Of a stretch of DNA of 53,733 bases, positions 1 to 8,599 are shown piece by piece. Made by a program: the position numbers and the translations under genes. Source of the stretch: Paraferrimonas haliotis (lineage in GTDB: Bacteria > Pseudomonadota > Gammaproteobacteria > Enterobacterales > Shewanellaceae); assembly GCF_002282895.1 (NCBI RefSeq), contig NZ_NRRB01000010.1:1-53733 (forward strand). The letters are read 5' to 3'. The notes under the pieces were generated by a model. It was not told where the DNA came from. It did not search any database and saw only the letters and a list, made by a program, of their open reading frames with translations. How positions within the stretch are numbered: the stretch's first letter is position 1; each line of letters begins with the position of its first letter.

Positions 1-22
1 CGCGTTTCCCTTCGACCGTCAA
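1..22 (-). promoter_or_regulatory. rRNA operon P2-like promoter (-35 only, cut by window edge)
   Basis: On the minus strand a TTGACG -35 hexamer lies at 17-22 and the 16 bases to the window edge would be its spacer, so the -10 lies outside. The context (GCACTTGACGGTCGAAGGG) resembles the E. coli rrn P2 context (GCTTGACTCTGTAGCGGGAAGG) and it sits about 100 bp downstream of the P1-like promoter, as in E. coli. Confidence 0.55.
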
Positions 23-109
23 GTGCTTTTTGAAAACTTTTTTCAAGGCGCTTATTGGGTCGACTGACTCGGGCTTATTCAGTGGCTGTTTGGCCCTGTG
101 CCGTGTCAG

Positions 110-146
110 TGGATGCGCATTATAGGGCGCTGATTATTTAGCGCAA
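110..146 (-). promoter_or_regulatory. rRNA operon P1-like promoter, reading leftward out of the window
   Basis: The minus strand reads TTGCGC (141-146), a 16-bp spacer, and TATAAT (119-124). A G+C-rich 8-base discriminator GCGCATCC (111-118) follows, with a predicted start A at 110. The stretch TATAATGCGC..CCACTGACACGG is almost the E. coli rrnB P1 -10/start region. A G+C-rich discriminator is the hallmark of ppGpp/DksA-controlled rRNA promoters. A/T-rich DNA at 150-166 sits where an UP element would bind the alpha CTD. The rRNA genes themselves are outside the window. Confidence 0.8.
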
Positions 147-160
147 GGGGTTTTTATATA

Positions 161-185
161 AAAAAAGATCGCTTGGCGATCTTTT
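161..185 (-). terminator. Rho-independent terminator of the ccmFGH operon
   Basis: A 10-bp perfect stem (163-172 with 176-185, loop of 3) is followed on the minus strand by a run of T. It lies 31 bp past the stop of the last gene. Its T tail abuts the -35 of the rRNA P1 promoter. Confidence 0.85.
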
Positions 186-216
186 GTTCTAATTGGCGGA
201 TTAGTTAGCGTTTCGG

Positions 217-780
217 CTATTTTTGATTCAAATAGCTTTGAATCAGCTGCAGTGCTTTAGGATCATCCCATTCAATATAGGTACGAGCAAACGCCACCAG
301 TTCGCCTTTTCTGTTTAGGATAAAGCTTGCTGGAATCACATCTAAAGGAAAGACACTACCAGAACTTTGCTTTGGATCGTAATACGAGTGAAATTCACCA
401 ATTTGATAGTCTTTTAAAAATTGGTCGACTTTTGCCTTACCTTCCAAATCTATAGAAACAGGCAAGAAGACGAAATCGTCATCGTTTACAGATTGTTCGA
501 GCTTTTTAAGTGCTGGAATTTCTCTAATACAAGGTGGACACCAGGTCGCCCAGTAGTTAATCATCACTACCTTACCTTTAAAGCTATCTACTGATAGCTC
601 TTTACCGTCGGCATCGGTAAACACAACGTTCTCGATTGCGAAAGGTTCATCCAATTGCGTGATGCGATCCACACTGGATTGAGGTTTTTCCGTTTTCGGT
701 TGCATGCCCGGATAAGCATTAACGCCGGCCGAAGCCAGCGTTAATGTTAAAAAGGCAACCAATATCGATAATGGTTTCAC
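217..780 (-). CDS. TlpA/ResA-family periplasmic thioredoxin-like protein
   Basis: This 187-residue exported thiol-disulfide protein has an N-terminal signal peptide (about 1-22), then a thioredoxin-like fold with a WCPPC redox centre (C81, C84) and the cis-proline loop VIPASFIL near the C terminus. It starts with GTG two bases after the ccmH stop, so it is the fourth gene of the ccmF-ccmG-ccmH operon. It is distinct from CcmG, which is encoded separately two genes upstream. From context it probably helps keep apocytochrome or CcmH cysteines reduced in the periplasm. That role is inferred, because TlpA-family members also serve in copper-site assembly and other redox work. The WCPPC dipeptide differs from the WCPSC of the CcmG here. 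Confidence 0.85.
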   Translation of the reverse strand: MKPLSILVAFLTLTLASAGVNAYPGMQPKTEKPQSSVDRITQLDEPFAIENVVFTDADGKELSVDSFKGKVVMINYWATWCPPCIREIPALKKLEQSVNDDDFVFLPVSIDLEGKAKVDQFLKDYQIGEFHSYYDPKQSSGSVFPLDVIPASFILNRKGELVAFARTYIEWDDPKALQLIQSYLNQK

Positions 781-782
781 TT

Positions 783-1262
783 TTATTTGTCTCGCTTTAA
801 TAAAGCATCTAATTCGGCGCGTTGCTCAGCTGATATTTCAACTTTTTCTGTCGTATTGATGCGGCTTTTACGTACAAAACGATATAACAATGCACCACCG
901 AACAAGAGCAAACCAAGAGGTCCCAACCAGAGAATTAACGTTTTTGGTTCCCAGCGCGGCTTATATAAAACAAAGTCACCGTACCGGCTGGTCATAAACT
1001 CAACAATCTCTGCATCACTCTTACCAGCATCAACCATTTGATAGACTTCCAGGCGCAAGTCGTGCGCTACTGGAGAGTTAGAGTCAATCAGGTTTTGGTT
1101 TTGACACTGTGGACAGCGCAATTCTTCAGCCAGTTTTATTGCTCGTTTCTGATTTTGCGGCGTTTTAAACTCGTAAGTATCAACTGGCGTAGCTAACGCC
1201 ACGCTCATACTCAAACCAAGCACCAACAAGGCCGATACAATAGAAATTGCAAACTTTTTCAT
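783..1262 (-). CDS. ccmH: Cytochrome c-type biogenesis protein CcmH
   Basis: CcmH is the periplasmic, membrane-anchored thioredoxin partner that reduces the CXXCH cysteines of apocytochrome c and works with CcmF and CcmI in heme ligation. The 159 residues show a signal peptide (1-24), the family motif LRCPQCQNQ with C50/C53, and a C-terminal membrane helix near residues 107-127. This is the short CcmH (CycL) form. The TPR half that is fused in E. coli CcmH is encoded separately as ccmI at 4272. The start overlaps the ccmG stop by one base (TAATG), which indicates translational coupling. Confidence 0.95.
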   Translation of the reverse strand: MKKFAISIVSALLVLGLSMSVALATPVDTYEFKTPQNQKRAIKLAEELRCPQCQNQNLIDSNSPVAHDLRLEVYQMVDAGKSDAEIVEFMTSRYGDFVLYKPRWEPKTLILWLGPLGLLLFGGALLYRFVRKSRINTTEKVEISAEQRAELDALLKRDK

Positions 1263-1831
1263 TACGCGTTTTCCTTAACAAGCTTCTTCGCTTTTAGATC
1301 TTGAATAACTGGCAGTAGTACACTATTGAAAATACGCTCATCGATAGGCCCTGCATAGCGATAGCGAACGATACCGTCTTCATCGATAATGAAGGTTTCT
1401 GGTGCACCGTATACGCCAAGGTCAAGACCTAGACGACCATCCTTATCATAAATGTTAAGCGAGTATGGGTCGCCAGTGCGATTCATTTCTGCAATCGCTA
1501 ACTGGCGTTCGTCTCTATAGTTAATGCCAATGATTGGCACGATATTTTGACGTGCCAATCGCATTAAATAAGGATGCTCGTACTTACATGAAGGACACCA
1601 AGTCGCCCACACGTTTAATAACGCTATCTCGCCCTTAATGCTGTCATTGTCCAATACAACACCAGGACGCAGTACATCTTCAAGGTTAAACGCTGGAACG
1701 GGTTTACCGATCAACGCTGAGTCCAACTCATTAGGGTTATAATTGCCATTGCCAATTTCGATTAGCGCATAAGCAAAAATACCCAATAAAGCCGCAGCAA
1801 TTCCTAACGGTAAGAACTTCATGCCTTTCAT
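1262..1831 (-). CDS. ccmG: Thiol:disulfide interchange protein CcmG (DsbE)
   Basis: CcmG is a membrane-anchored periplasmic thioredoxin that passes electrons from CcdA/DsbD to CcmH or apocytochrome c. The 189 residues begin with an uncleaved-type anchor helix (about 6-25), followed by a thioredoxin fold with WCPSC (C79/C82) and the GAPETFIID loop characteristic of CcmG. The gene starts 3 bp after the ccmF stop, with GGAG as ribosome binding site inside the ccmF end. It sits in the usual F-G-H order. Confidence 0.95.
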   Translation of the reverse strand: MKGMKFLPLGIAAALLGIFAYALIEIGNGNYNPNELDSALIGKPVPAFNLEDVLRPGVVLDNDSIKGEIALLNVWATWCPSCKYEHPYLMRLARQNIVPIIGINYRDERQLAIAEMNRTGDPYSLNIYDKDGRLGLDLGVYGAPETFIIDEDGIVRYRYAGPIDERIFNSVLLPVIQDLKAKKLVKENA

Positions 1832-1834
1832 AGT

Positions 1835-3823
1835 TTACTTCTCCGCAGCCACAGGCTTAGCGTTGCTGATGCCTGTTGAGTCTGTATCACTAACTGTCTT
1901 CTTAGGACGATAACGTTTATCGGAACCCGCTAAGAAGCCACCGATCATCATAACCAAAGAACCAATCCACAACCAACGAACAAACGGCTTGTAGTTAAGG
2001 CGAACCGCGTAATCACCGGCGCCAATTGGGTCACCCATGGTTACGTATAAGTCACGGAAGAAGCCCCAATCAATACCTGCCTCGGTCATATCCATGGTAC
2101 GAACATTGTACTGACGACGATCAGGACGTAAGAATGCGATTTCTTTACCATCGTATTCAACACGGATTTGGCCTTGATCAGCCGTATAGTTCGGACCACG
2201 AACGCGCTTAGTTTCTAGATAGTGGAAGGTGTAACCCGCCACTTCGGCACTTTTACCAGGACCTAAGCGAACACTGATTTCTTCAGAGTAGTTAGACACC
2301 ATAGTGCCACCAACTACTGCCATAGCAATACCTAAGTGAGCTACCGCCATACCTAACTGGCTTCGGCCTAAACGACGGTTACTAAAACCACCGTCTTTTT
2401 CTTTAGTTAGGTTATACACTTCACGCAATGAAGTAAGTGCTACCCATGTCGCCAACGCGATACCAAAGAATACCCAGCCGTTAAACTCACCGCCGGCCAA
2501 GAAAGGAGTCGCAGCACCTACAATCAATGCAACAATCGCTAGCGGCATTAACTGGCGCTTCAACTCACCCTCTTTAGAGCGTTTCCAACGAATAATTGGA
2601 CCGATACCCATAAAGACCATTAACACAAAGGTAATTGGGACAAACACCGCGTTAAAGTATGGAGGTCCTACTGAAATCTTACCCATGCCGAGAGCATCAA
2701 TAAGCAATGGATACAGCGTACCGAGTAACACGGTACCACAGGCTACGGTAAGCAATACGTTACAGGTGAGCAGCATGGTTTCTTTAGACCACAACTCAAA
2801 CTTCGCTGGGCTGCTCATTTCAGAGGCGCGCATTGCAAACAGGATGAGCGAGCCACCAATAGCGATACCAAGAAGCAGTAGAATAAACATACCACGGCTA
2901 GGATCAGCTGCGAATGAGTGAACCGATGTTAGAACACCAGAACGTACAATGAAGGTACCGAGTAAGCTTAAAGAGAATGCAAAGATAGACAGAAGTACTG
3001 TCCAGTTACGGAACGTGCCACGTTTCTCTGTCACAATAACCGAGTGCAGAAGTGCAGTACCGATCAACCAAGGCATAAAGGACGCATTTTCTACTGGATC
3101 CCAGAACCACCAGCCGCCCCAGCCAAGCTCGTAATAAGCCCACCAAGAACCGAGTGAAATACCGCCGGTAAGGAAGACCCATGCAGCCAGTGTCCACGGA
3201 CGGCTCCAACGAGCCCAAGCAGAATCCAAACGTCCGCTCATCAACGCGGCGATGGCAAATGCAAAACTCACTGAGAAGCCAACGTATCCCAAGTACAACA
3301 TTGGAGGATGGAAAATTAGACCCACGTCCTGCAGCATTGGGTTAAGATCGCGCCCTTCCAAAGGAATTGGATTTAAGCGTTCGAACGGGCTGGAGGTTAG
3401 CAACATAAACAAGCAGAAGCCAACCGTGATCATCGCCAAAATGGCTAGAACTCGAGCAGTAAAGACTTCTTCAAGTCCTTTACTGAACATCGCAATTGCG
3501 GCCGTCCAAACTGATAAAGAGAACACCCAGAATAATAGGGAGCCTTCATGACCACCCCAAACCGCTGCTATTTTAAAGAAAATAGGCAACTGAGAATTCG
3601 AATGATGGGCAACATATGCTACCGAGAAATCATCAACTGCAAACGAATAGCCTAACGCTATTACCGCAAGGGTGATGAAAGCGAACATGCCGTAGCTTAA
3701 CGGCCATGCGTAGCGAACTAGATATTGATCTTTACGCGCCACACCAACTAATGGGACCACACTTAACAGCATGGCAAACGCCAAACCAATAATAAGTGAA
3801 AAATGCCCTAACTCTGGGATCAT
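1835..3823 (-). CDS. ccmF: Cytochrome c heme lyase subunit CcmF
   Basis: CcmF is the large integral membrane protein that receives heme from holo-CcmE and, with CcmH and CcmI, attaches it to apocytochrome c. At 662 residues it has the usual family length. It has many hydrophobic helices throughout and the tryptophan-rich WWD motif (GGWWFWDPVENASFMPWL region, about residues 235-252). A large periplasmic loop follows near 500-620 and a last helix near 615-635. It is the first gene of the leftward ccmFGH-tlpA operon. The start is preceded by TTGAGGTAATCTC, a good ribosome binding site. Confidence 0.97.
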   Translation of the reverse strand: MIPELGHFSLIIGLAFAMLLSVVPLVGVARKDQYLVRYAWPLSYGMFAFITLAVIALGYSFAVDDFSVAYVAHHSNSQLPIFFKIAAVWGGHEGSLLFWVFSLSVWTAAIAMFSKGLEEVFTARVLAILAMITVGFCLFMLLTSSPFERLNPIPLEGRDLNPMLQDVGLIFHPPMLYLGYVGFSVSFAFAIAALMSGRLDSAWARWSRPWTLAAWVFLTGGISLGSWWAYYELGWGGWWFWDPVENASFMPWLIGTALLHSVIVTEKRGTFRNWTVLLSIFAFSLSLLGTFIVRSGVLTSVHSFAADPSRGMFILLLLGIAIGGSLILFAMRASEMSSPAKFELWSKETMLLTCNVLLTVACGTVLLGTLYPLLIDALGMGKISVGPPYFNAVFVPITFVLMVFMGIGPIIRWKRSKEGELKRQLMPLAIVALIVGAATPFLAGGEFNGWVFFGIALATWVALTSLREVYNLTKEKDGGFSNRRLGRSQLGMAVAHLGIAMAVVGGTMVSNYSEEISVRLGPGKSAEVAGYTFHYLETKRVRGPNYTADQGQIRVEYDGKEIAFLRPDRRQYNVRTMDMTEAGIDWGFFRDLYVTMGDPIGAGDYAVRLNYKPFVRWLWIGSLVMMIGGFLAGSDKRYRPKKTVSDTDSTGISNAKPVAAEK

Positions 3824-4271
3824 GAGATTACCTCAATAGTTAATAATTACTCTTGCAAGCGTACTTCTTGGTACCATGACCCGATTCTCCGGATCATAAT
3901 CTCCGCTAACAAATACATTAGCAAATCGTGTTTTTTCATTTTAGTGTTTGCATGCGGTCATGTCTCCCCTAATGGTTCAATTATGGGTTACTGGTCGCAT
4001 TATCCAAACTTTAATTCCACGTTAAAAATAGGGAATTAGTCGCAAGGTTTGGCTAGAAAAAGAGCAAACTACCGTTGTGACAAGCGAGTTTCAAGAAAGT
4101 TTCGTTAGTTTTTTATTATCACGACTGAACTGTGAGGCAGGACGCAATACTCATGATTAATTTTGCCGCAAAAAGCATATTACTTGTTGATAATTCCTGT
4201 TTACGTGTACCCTAATGTCAGCACAATAGGTTTCGACCTATACACATTCATTAATCAACGAAAAGATAGCC
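3824..4271. other. Divergent intergenic region between ccmF and ccmI
   Basis: This 448-bp stretch has no convincing gene; a 66-codon rightward frame at 4163-4363 runs into ccmI out of frame and is a shadow. The region must hold the divergent promoters of ccmFGH and ccmI, but I find no clearly consensus pair. A small perfect hairpin with a TTCG loop (ATAGGT/ACCTAT, 4226-4241) lies 30 bp upstream of the ccmI start and could shape its leader. Confidence 0.5.
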
Positions 4272-5612
4272 ATGCATACATTTTGGATATTTATCGCGCT
4301 TGTATTAGTAGTTGGACTAGCGCTCATTTGGGTTCCGCACCTACGCCAACAAAAGCTGAATGAGAAAGAAGAAGCCGGCGTACGACATCAAACTAACCTT
4401 GAACTGTTTAACGAACGCTTAGCTGCTTTCGAAAAAGAGTTACAAGAGGGTGAACTAGACCAACAAGAGTTCGATGCGTTAAAGCAAGAACTTGAAATGG
4501 CGCTACTGCAAGACGTTCAGGATAAAGAAGACGAATCCTTGAGCAATGAAAGTAAGCACAAGTCACCTTTGTGGCCGGGTATTATGACCGTAGCGTTATT
4601 TGCGATTGTCGGCTACATGTACCATCAACTTGGTGCTTATGAGCAAGCAACTAACTCTCCGACCGTCCAAAGAGAGCAAGATCCACACGCTGGCATGGAT
4701 CCAAACCAATTGATGCAGCAACGTGTGCAAATGTTTGAAGCGCAGGTTCAAGCTCAACCTGACAACAGCCAGGCATGGTTTAACTTAGGTCATGCTTACA
4801 TGTCAGCCAGCAAGTATCCGCAATCAATTGCCGCTTTTGATAAGGTAATGGAGTTAGTGGGCACTCACTCTGAATTGTTAGGACCCAAAGCGACTGCTAT
4901 GTACTACATGGCCAATCAAAACATCACTCCAGAGATTCAAGCCATTATTGATCAATCGCTTGAATTGGATGCAAACGACCCTTCCACGCTGCTTTTAGTT
5001 GCTATGGATGCGTTCTTTAAAGCCGAATATCAGCAAGCGATTGATGCTTGGACAGCCATATTAAACGGCGAACGTACCGACATCGACAGAGCGGCAATAT
5101 TGGATGCGATCCAAACGGCGCAAACCCGTTTGGGGCAAGGTGACAGCACTATGCCAAACGACGCAGTACACCAAAATGCAGCCACCGGTGAAATGCCTGA
5201 CGATGCAACTCACGCCAAGGCTCGCGAAGAGTCTAGCGCAACGTCATTACCAGCTGCAGCAGTAGGTGATCAAAAAGTTGAAGTTGAAGTGACTGTGGCA
5301 GATGCGCTTAGAGATCAACTGCGACCAACTGATATGGTCTTCATTTATGCCCGTCATCAAGGTGGTGGTATGCCTCTAGCGGCGGTTCGCTTAGGAATTT
5401 CAGCATTACCAACGACCGTTATACTCGATGATACTAAGGCGATGAGCCCGCAAATGACAATCAGCAGTGCTGAAGTAGTGGAAGTTATCGCGACCGTGTC
5501 TCACAACGGCGATATTCGTGCAGACAGTGGCGACCTTCAAGGATTACTTGAAACCGTAACCGTTGGTGATACGACTACTCACAAGTTAGTTATTGACCAA
5601 GTCATTCCATAA
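4272..5612 (+). CDS. ccmI: Cytochrome c biogenesis protein CcmI (TPR apocytochrome chaperone)
   Basis: CcmI holds apocytochrome c for the CcmF/CcmH ligation complex. The 446-residue protein shows the CcmI layout: an N-terminal membrane helix (about 3-22), a cytoplasmic coiled segment rich in E/Q/K (30-85) with the family pattern ELDQQEFDALKQEL, a second membrane helix near 100-117, then periplasmic TPR repeats (for example NSQAWFNLGHAYMSASKYPQS, about 164-184). A C-terminal beta-rich domain with the family motif DTTTHKLVIDQVIP-like end follows. It is transcribed alone and divergent from ccmF, and ends at a bidirectional terminator shared with the cytochrome c5 gene. Confidence 0.93.
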   Translation: MHTFWIFIALVLVVGLALIWVPHLRQQKLNEKEEAGVRHQTNLELFNERLAAFEKELQEGELDQQEFDALKQELEMALLQDVQDKEDESLSNESKHKSPLWPGIMTVALFAIVGYMYHQLGAYEQATNSPTVQREQDPHAGMDPNQLMQQRVQMFEAQVQAQPDNSQAWFNLGHAYMSASKYPQSIAAFDKVMELVGTHSELLGPKATAMYYMANQNITPEIQAIIDQSLELDANDPSTLLLVAMDAFFKAEYQQAIDAWTAILNGERTDIDRAAILDAIQTAQTRLGQGDSTMPNDAVHQNAATGEMPDDATHAKAREESSATSLPAAAVGDQKVEVEVTVADALRDQLRPTDMVFIYARHQGGGMPLAAVRLGISALPTTVILDDTKAMSPQMTISSAEVVEVIATVSHNGDIRADSGDLQGLLETVTVGDTTTHKLVIDQVIP

Positions 5613-5627
5613 CAGTCGAATGACCAC

Positions 5628-5655
5628 AAAAAAGGCGACCTACTGGTCGCCTTTT
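5628..5655. terminator. Bidirectional terminator between ccmI and cytochrome c5
   Basis: The stem GGCGACC/GGTCGCC (5634-5640 with 5645-5651, loop TACT) is flanked by A-rich and T-rich runs on both sides, so it can stop transcription of the convergent ccmI and cytochrome genes. Confidence 0.85.
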
Positions 5656-5679
5656 CTTATGGTGCGATTGTAATCTTAA

Positions 5680-5979
5680 TTACTTAGATTTAGCCATGTA
5701 CTCAATCGCAGCTTTGTAATCGTCATCGCTACAATCGGTGCACATGCCACCTGGAGGCATCGCATTCATGCCTTGCTTGATAGAAAGCACAAGGTTGTCC
5801 ATACCTTTTTGTAGACGAGGTTCCCAAGCCGCAGCATCACCTTTCTTAGGAGCGCCTGCAACGCCCATATCGTGACAAACTTGGCATGCTTTGGCGTAGA
5901 TAGCTTCAGCGTCTTGAGCCAATACGTTTCCTGAAAGACCCATCGCAACGGCGGCAGCCATATAAACCAATTTTTTCAT
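5680..5979 (-). CDS. Cytochrome c5 family protein (periplasmic monoheme)
   Basis: This small periplasmic electron carrier has 99 residues. A signal peptide ends at about residue 21 (NVLA-QD). The CQVCH heme site (C32, C35, H36) follows, then the axial methionine in NAMPPGG (M74), and the extra C80/C83 pair (MCTDCSDDDY) that forms the disulfide typical of cytochrome c5. It lies among the genes needed for its own maturation, convergent with ccmI and divergent from ccmA. Its electron partner is not evident here. Confidence 0.9.
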   Translation of the reverse strand: MKKLVYMAAAVAMGLSGNVLAQDAEAIYAKACQVCHDMGVAGAPKKGDAAAWEPRLQKGMDNLVLSIKQGMNAMPPGGMCTDCSDDDYKAAIEYMAKSK

Positions 5980-6306
5980 GATGTAATTCCCGTTTGTTCC
6001 AAAATTCTTTATTTTTCAGCAAATTAATTGCTTTATGATGCATAACAGATACTGAATGCTTGGACAGGTTACACCATTTACCACAAAAACTCATCTTTTT
6101 GTGACGAAGTTCTCATGTGCTTGCGCGGTTGTTAACAAGAGCTCAGATTAGTTACATTAGCGATTAATCAAAAAGTTTCACAAAGATCTTGAGAATCTGC
6201 ACTAGGTCAAATTGCTGATAATTTAACTTGGTCAAAATGCGGCATAACCGTTCAATTATGTTAGCATTTAGCGCACTTGTTTAAGGTCGATTTTTCAGAG
6301 GGAAAA
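5980..6306. other. Divergent intergenic region between cytochrome c5 and ccmA
   Basis: No gene is seen; a 62-codon leftward frame overlapping the cytochrome start is rejected. The region holds an 8-bp perfect inverted repeat CACAAAAA/TTTTTGTG with a 6-base spacer (6082-6103), about 100 bp upstream of the cytochrome start, which could be a regulator site or hairpin. I see no clear consensus promoter for either gene. Confidence 0.4.
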
Positions 6307-6954
6307 GTGACTAACACAACCGCCAATCCACTATTGTCTACACGAAAGCTTACCTGCATTCGTGAAGAACGCATTTTATTTGATGAGCTAAGCTTTGATA
6401 TTTGTGCCGGCGATATTGTTCAGATCGAAGGCCCAAATGGCTCCGGCAAAACCAGCTTACTAAGAATTATGGCGGGACTGTCACGCCCATATGCTGGAGA
6501 CATCTTATATAAAGAACAGCCGATCACTGAAGAACGTGATGCGTATAATGCTGACTTGCTTTATTTCGGCCACCTTCCCGGAGTGAAGAGCGAGTTGACC
6601 GCTGAAGAAAACCTCGATTTTAATCTAAAGATTTCAGGATACGACGGTTTCGATACCCGTGAGATTCTCTCAAAAGTCAATTTAACCGGTTTTGAAGAGG
6701 CACCGGCTGGCCATTTATCAGCAGGGCAACATCGCCGTACCGCGCTGGCACGTTTATGGAACTCTGACTGCAAGATTTGGATTCTCGATGAACCCTTTAC
6801 TGCAATCGACAAGAAAGGCGTAGCCGAGCTCGAACAAATGCTTTTGAAACATGCTGCGGCCGGTGGTTGCGTCGTGATCACGACACACCAAGACTTGTCT
6901 TTGGAAGAAAATCGTCAATACAAGAAAATTTGTCTTGAGTATCAATACATATAA
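6307..6954 (+). CDS. ccmA: Heme exporter ATP-binding protein CcmA
   Basis: CcmA is the cytoplasmic ATPase of the CcmABCD transporter-like complex that releases holo-CcmE. The protein has Walker [10 protein letters not shown] (about residues 42-50), the signature LSAGQHRR, Walker B ILDEPF and the switch histidine in TTHQ. The frame is open back to a TTG at 6277, but I chose GTG at 6307 because AGAGGG sits just upstream. This gives 215 residues, closer to the family's usual 200-215. It is the first gene of the tightly packed ccmABCDE operon. Confidence 0.93.
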   Translation: MTNTTANPLLSTRKLTCIREERILFDELSFDICAGDIVQIEGPNGSGKTSLLRIMAGLSRPYAGDILYKEQPITEERDAYNADLLYFGHLPGVKSELTAEENLDFNLKISGYDGFDTREILSKVNLTGFEEAPAGHLSAGQHRRTALARLWNSDCKIWILDEPFTAIDKKGVAELEQMLLKHAAAGGCVVITTHQDLSLEENRQYKKICLEYQYI

Positions 6955-6966
6955 GAGCGCTGATTC

Positions 6967-7653
6967 ATGAACAAAAAAATTAGTTACAGCAAAGCCTTTT
7001 ACACGGTATTGAAACGCGATATCCAAATTGCAATCCGCCATCAAGGCGATATTTGGAACCCGATTTTATTTTTCATCATCGTGGTCACCCTATTTCCTTT
7101 AGCCATTGGCCCAGACGCAAACATTTTATCGCGCATTGCTCCAGGGATTATTTGGGTAGCAGCTCTACTTGCATCGTTACTATCACTAGAGCGCTTGTTT
7201 AAAGCTGATTTTGCCGATGGCAGCTTGGAGCAAATGATGCTCAGCCCTCAGCCTCTTGCATTAATGGCACTAGCAAAAGTGCTGGCACACTGGATCCTAA
7301 CCGGCGTTCCTGTCATCTTAGTAGCACCACTACTTGCTGTATTATTGCATTTAGACGAACATAGCTACGGGGCCCTTATGGCAACTCTCGCTATTGGAAC
7401 TCCAGTGTTAAGCCTTATTGGCGCCATTGGTGTAGCGCTTACGGTTGGATTACGCAAAGGCGGCGTACTGCTTAGTTTATTAATATTACCGCTGTATATA
7501 CCGGTATTGATTTTTGCTACCAGCGCCATTGACGCTGCAAGCATGAATATGTCTTATGGCGGCCAACTCGCAATTATAGGTGCGATGTTAGCCGGTTCTT
7601 TAACCTTGGCTCCAATTGCAATTGGCGCCTCATTGCGTGTGAGTACAAACTAA
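6967..7653 (+). CDS. ccmB: Heme exporter membrane protein CcmB
   Basis: CcmB is the permease subunit of the CcmABCD complex and pairs with the ATPase CcmA. The 228 residues contain six hydrophobic helices and the family-typical N-terminal amphipathic stretch (KAFYTVLKRDIQIAIRHQGD) before the first helix. The following ARIAPGIIWVAALLASLLSLE-like segment (here SRIAPGIIWVAALL) is strongly conserved in CcmB. It starts 12 bp after ccmA and ends 1 bp before ccmC. Confidence 0.95.
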   Translation: MNKKISYSKAFYTVLKRDIQIAIRHQGDIWNPILFFIIVVTLFPLAIGPDANILSRIAPGIIWVAALLASLLSLERLFKADFADGSLEQMMLSPQPLALMALAKVLAHWILTGVPVILVAPLLAVLLHLDEHSYGALMATLAIGTPVLSLIGAIGVALTVGLRKGGVLLSLLILPLYIPVLIFATSAIDAASMNMSYGGQLAIIGAMLAGSLTLAPIAIGASLRVSTN

Positions 7654-7654
7654 A

Positions 7655-8401
7655 ATGTGGAAATGGTTACACCCTTACGCTAATCCAGAAAACGCTTATC
7701 GCCTAGCGGGTAAGATTCTTCCCTGGGTAGCAGCCGCTGCAATCGCTGCGATTGTTACTGGTACCGGTTGGGGACTATTATTCGCCCCAGCGGATTATCA
7801 GCAAGGTGACAGCTTTCGAATTATTTATATTCACGTGCCTGCCGCATCAATGTCGATGATGGTTTATATGTCCATGGCGATTACCGCATTCATCGGCTTG
7901 GTATGGCAATACAAGCAATGCGACTGGGCTGCTGCCGCTATGGCTCCGATTGGTGCCGTATTTACCTTTATTGCGCTTATTACCGGTGCTACTTGGGGTA
8001 AACCAATGTGGGGCGCTTGGTGGGTTTGGGATGCTCGCCTAACGGCCGAGCTGGTTCTGCTATTCTTATATCTGGGTGTCATTGCCTTGTATGCGTCCTT
8101 TGAAGACAAAGTGTTGGCCGCTCGCGCAGCAGGAATCTTGGCGGTAGTTGGTGTAATTAATATTCCAATCATCAAGTATTCTGTTGAATGGTGGAGTTCG
8201 CTACATCAGCCGGCAACCATCAAGATTACCGAAGAGTCGGCTATGTCATCTGACATGCTATACCCACTGTTAATAAATATATTTGGCTTCGGTCTTATGT
8301 TTGGCGCGTTAACTTTAGTTCGCTTCCGCGCAGAAATTTTAGCCCGTAACGCAATGCGTCCATGGGTTCGTGAACTTGCTACGCAAGAAGGAGTCAAATA
8401 A
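7655..8401 (+). CDS. ccmC: Heme transporter CcmC (heme handling, loads CcmE)
   Basis: CcmC places heme on the periplasmic chaperone CcmE. The 248-residue membrane protein shows six helices and the periplasmic WWD motif (TWGKPMWGAWWVWDARLT, about residues 112-129) that binds heme. Histidines lie in the flanking loops (YIHVPAASMS and SLHQPATI). It is packed between ccmB and ccmD with no gaps, in the standard A-B-C-D-E order. Confidence 0.96.
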   Translation: MWKWLHPYANPENAYRLAGKILPWVAAAAIAAIVTGTGWGLLFAPADYQQGDSFRIIYIHVPAASMSMMVYMSMAITAFIGLVWQYKQCDWAAAAMAPIGAVFTFIALITGATWGKPMWGAWWVWDARLTAELVLLFLYLGVIALYASFEDKVLAARAAGILAVVGVINIPIIKYSVEWWSSLHQPATIKITEESAMSSDMLYPLLINIFGFGLMFGALTLVRFRAEILARNAMRPWVRELATQEGVK

Positions 8402-8599
8402 ATGCAGTTCGACAGTTTTGCTGACTTTATCAACATGGGCGGGTACGCATTTTACGTGTGGTTAGCCTATGGAATATCTGCTTCAGCGCTTGCCATTTTA
8501 ATTGTGCAAAGCCTGACAAAAAAATCAAAAGTATTAAAAGAAATCGGCGACAAAATTAAGCGTGAAGAGCGCTTACGCCAAAACCGGAGTAATAAGTAA
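8402..8599 (+). CDS. ccmD: Small membrane protein CcmD
   Basis: CcmD is a one-helix protein that lets holo-CcmE leave the CcmABC complex. The 65 residues carry the family start ([19 protein letters not shown]), one membrane helix (about 15-38) and a basic cytoplasmic tail. It begins directly after the ccmC stop and overlaps the ccmE start by one base (TAATG). Confidence 0.92.
   Translation: MQFDSFADFINMGGYAFYVWLAYGISASALAILIVQSLTKKSKVLKEIGDKIKREERLRQNRSNK

Noticed and set aside
4163..4363. 66-codon frame overlapping the ccmI start
   Set aside because: It runs into ccmI out of frame, has no ribosome site and no similarity; ccmI has the right start at 4272.
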